The translations under genes were made by a program, and so were the position numbers. From Flavobacteriaceae bacterium (GTDB taxonomy: Bacteria; Bacteroidota; Bacteroidia; Flavobacteriales; Flavobacteriaceae): 7,236 nt of DNA. The notes under the pieces were generated by a model. That model saw nothing but the letters and a program-made list of their open reading frames with translations, was not told where the DNA came from and did no database searches. Shown piece after piece: positions 7,093-7,236 of the stretch. The stretch's first letter is position 1, and each line of letters begins with the position of its first letter. The stretch lies in assembly GCA_003511845.1 (NCBI GenBank), contig DOIV01000321.1:4139-11374 (forward strand), written 5' to 3'.

Positions 7093-7147
7093 GCTTCACC
7101 TCTCCTTTGGAGAGGTTGTAATCGCATTTGGCGATTGCGGGTGAGGC
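7093..7147. repeat. Palindromic intergenic repeat, three-stem fold (REP-like)
   Basis: Two perfect hairpins lie side by side. The first has an 8-base stem (7098-7105 with 7109-7116) around a TTT loop. The second has a 6-base stem (7120-7125 with 7131-7136) around a 5-base loop. An outer pairing of 7093-7097 with 7143-7147 (one G-T wobble) closes both, giving a cloverleaf-like outline. An alternative longer outer stem (7093-7100 with 7140-7147) competes with the first hairpin. The 'cctctcctttggagagg ... gggtgagg' pattern resembles dispersed palindromic repeats I know from Flavobacteriia intergenic regions. No U-rich tail follows directly on either strand, so a simple intrinsic terminator is less likely. 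Copy number cannot be seen from one window. Confidence 0.6.
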
Positions 7148-7163
7148 AAAAGATGTAATTTCG

Positions 7164-7214
7164 TGACCTGAATGGTCAAAGCTCGTGCCCAGCTTGACTG
7201 GGTATGAAACGAGC
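7164..7214. other. Structured non-coding segment with two further hairpins
   Basis: A 5-base stem (TGACC 7164-7168 with GGTCA 7174-7178) is followed by a longer hairpin. The outer stem GCTCGT/ACGAGC (7181-7186 with 7209-7214) encloses an inner stem CCCAG/CTGGG (7188-7192 with 7198-7202) with a 5-base loop. Together with the adjoining repeat this makes the whole 7085-7236 stretch about 50% G+C by my count and dense in secondary structure. It may be the continuation of one larger repeat element, a small RNA, or part of a structured leader for a gene beyond the right edge. I do not recognise it as a known RNA family. Confidence 0.4.
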
Positions 7215-7236
7215 GAAATACCTCTATGGCTCTGCC

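Noticed and set aside
7098..7116. The perfect 8-base hairpin as an intrinsic transcription terminator.
   Set aside because: No run of T follows it directly on either strand, and it is embedded in a multi-hairpin repeat. Readthrough control is possible but unsupported.
7096..7236. A minus-strand frame open from the right edge for 46 codons and ending in TGA, which could be the 3' end of another gene.
   Set aside because: It runs straight through the palindromic repeats, its translation is rich in Pro, Ser and Thr with no family resemblance, and the G+C content is unlike the real genes. It is probably a repeat-borne spurious frame, although the right edge prevents certainty.
7204..7236. A plus-strand ATG at 7204 with 11 open codons to the window edge, a possible divergent gene start.
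   Set aside because: It is too short to judge, lies inside a hairpin, and has no TAnnTTTG box upstream on the plus strand.

Overview
The window looks like chromosomal DNA from a member of the Bacteroidota, most likely class Flavobacteriia. The evidence is a low G+C content, no Shine-Dalgarno sequences before any gene, a promoter of the Bacteroidota TTG-N17-TAnnTTTG type, and proteins with a flavobacterial character. All six genes are on the minus strand and are transcribed right to left, with gaps of only 4 to 47 bases. They could form one long transcription unit.

Right end (7085-7236): a non-coding stretch of about 50% G+C, well above the genes, made almost entirely of short inverted repeats. 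It resembles the palindromic intergenic repeats common in Flavobacteriia. Next come rnpA (6677-7051, the RNase P protein, whose start I correct to an ATG just below a good promoter), an exported S41/PDZ C-terminal-processing protease (5038-6672), and a 560-residue DUF6909-type protein (3308-4990). The C-terminal third of that protein reads like a nucleoside-phosphorylase-fold domain with its signature Glu and Asp residues kept. A weak promoter box lies just before it.

Left half (1-3289): the start of a surface-polysaccharide locus. It has a Wzz-like two-membrane-segment chain-length/co-polymerase-type protein (2255-3289), a Wzx-type flippase (909-2231) and the N-terminal 294 residues of a Wzy-type O-antigen polymerase or ligase (1-882, cut by the window edge). 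These are the membrane parts of a Wzx/Wzy export pathway. The flippase carries lipid-linked repeat units across the inner membrane, the polymerase joins them, and the Wzz-like protein would set chain length. Glycosyltransferases would be expected beyond the left edge.

No tRNA, rRNA, CRISPR array, insertion sequence or complete mobile element is visible. The points most worth a second look are the cryptic nucleoside-phosphorylase-like domain, the structured repeat upstream of rnpA, an A10 tract inside the flippase gene, and the seamless join between housekeeping genes and the polysaccharide cluster.
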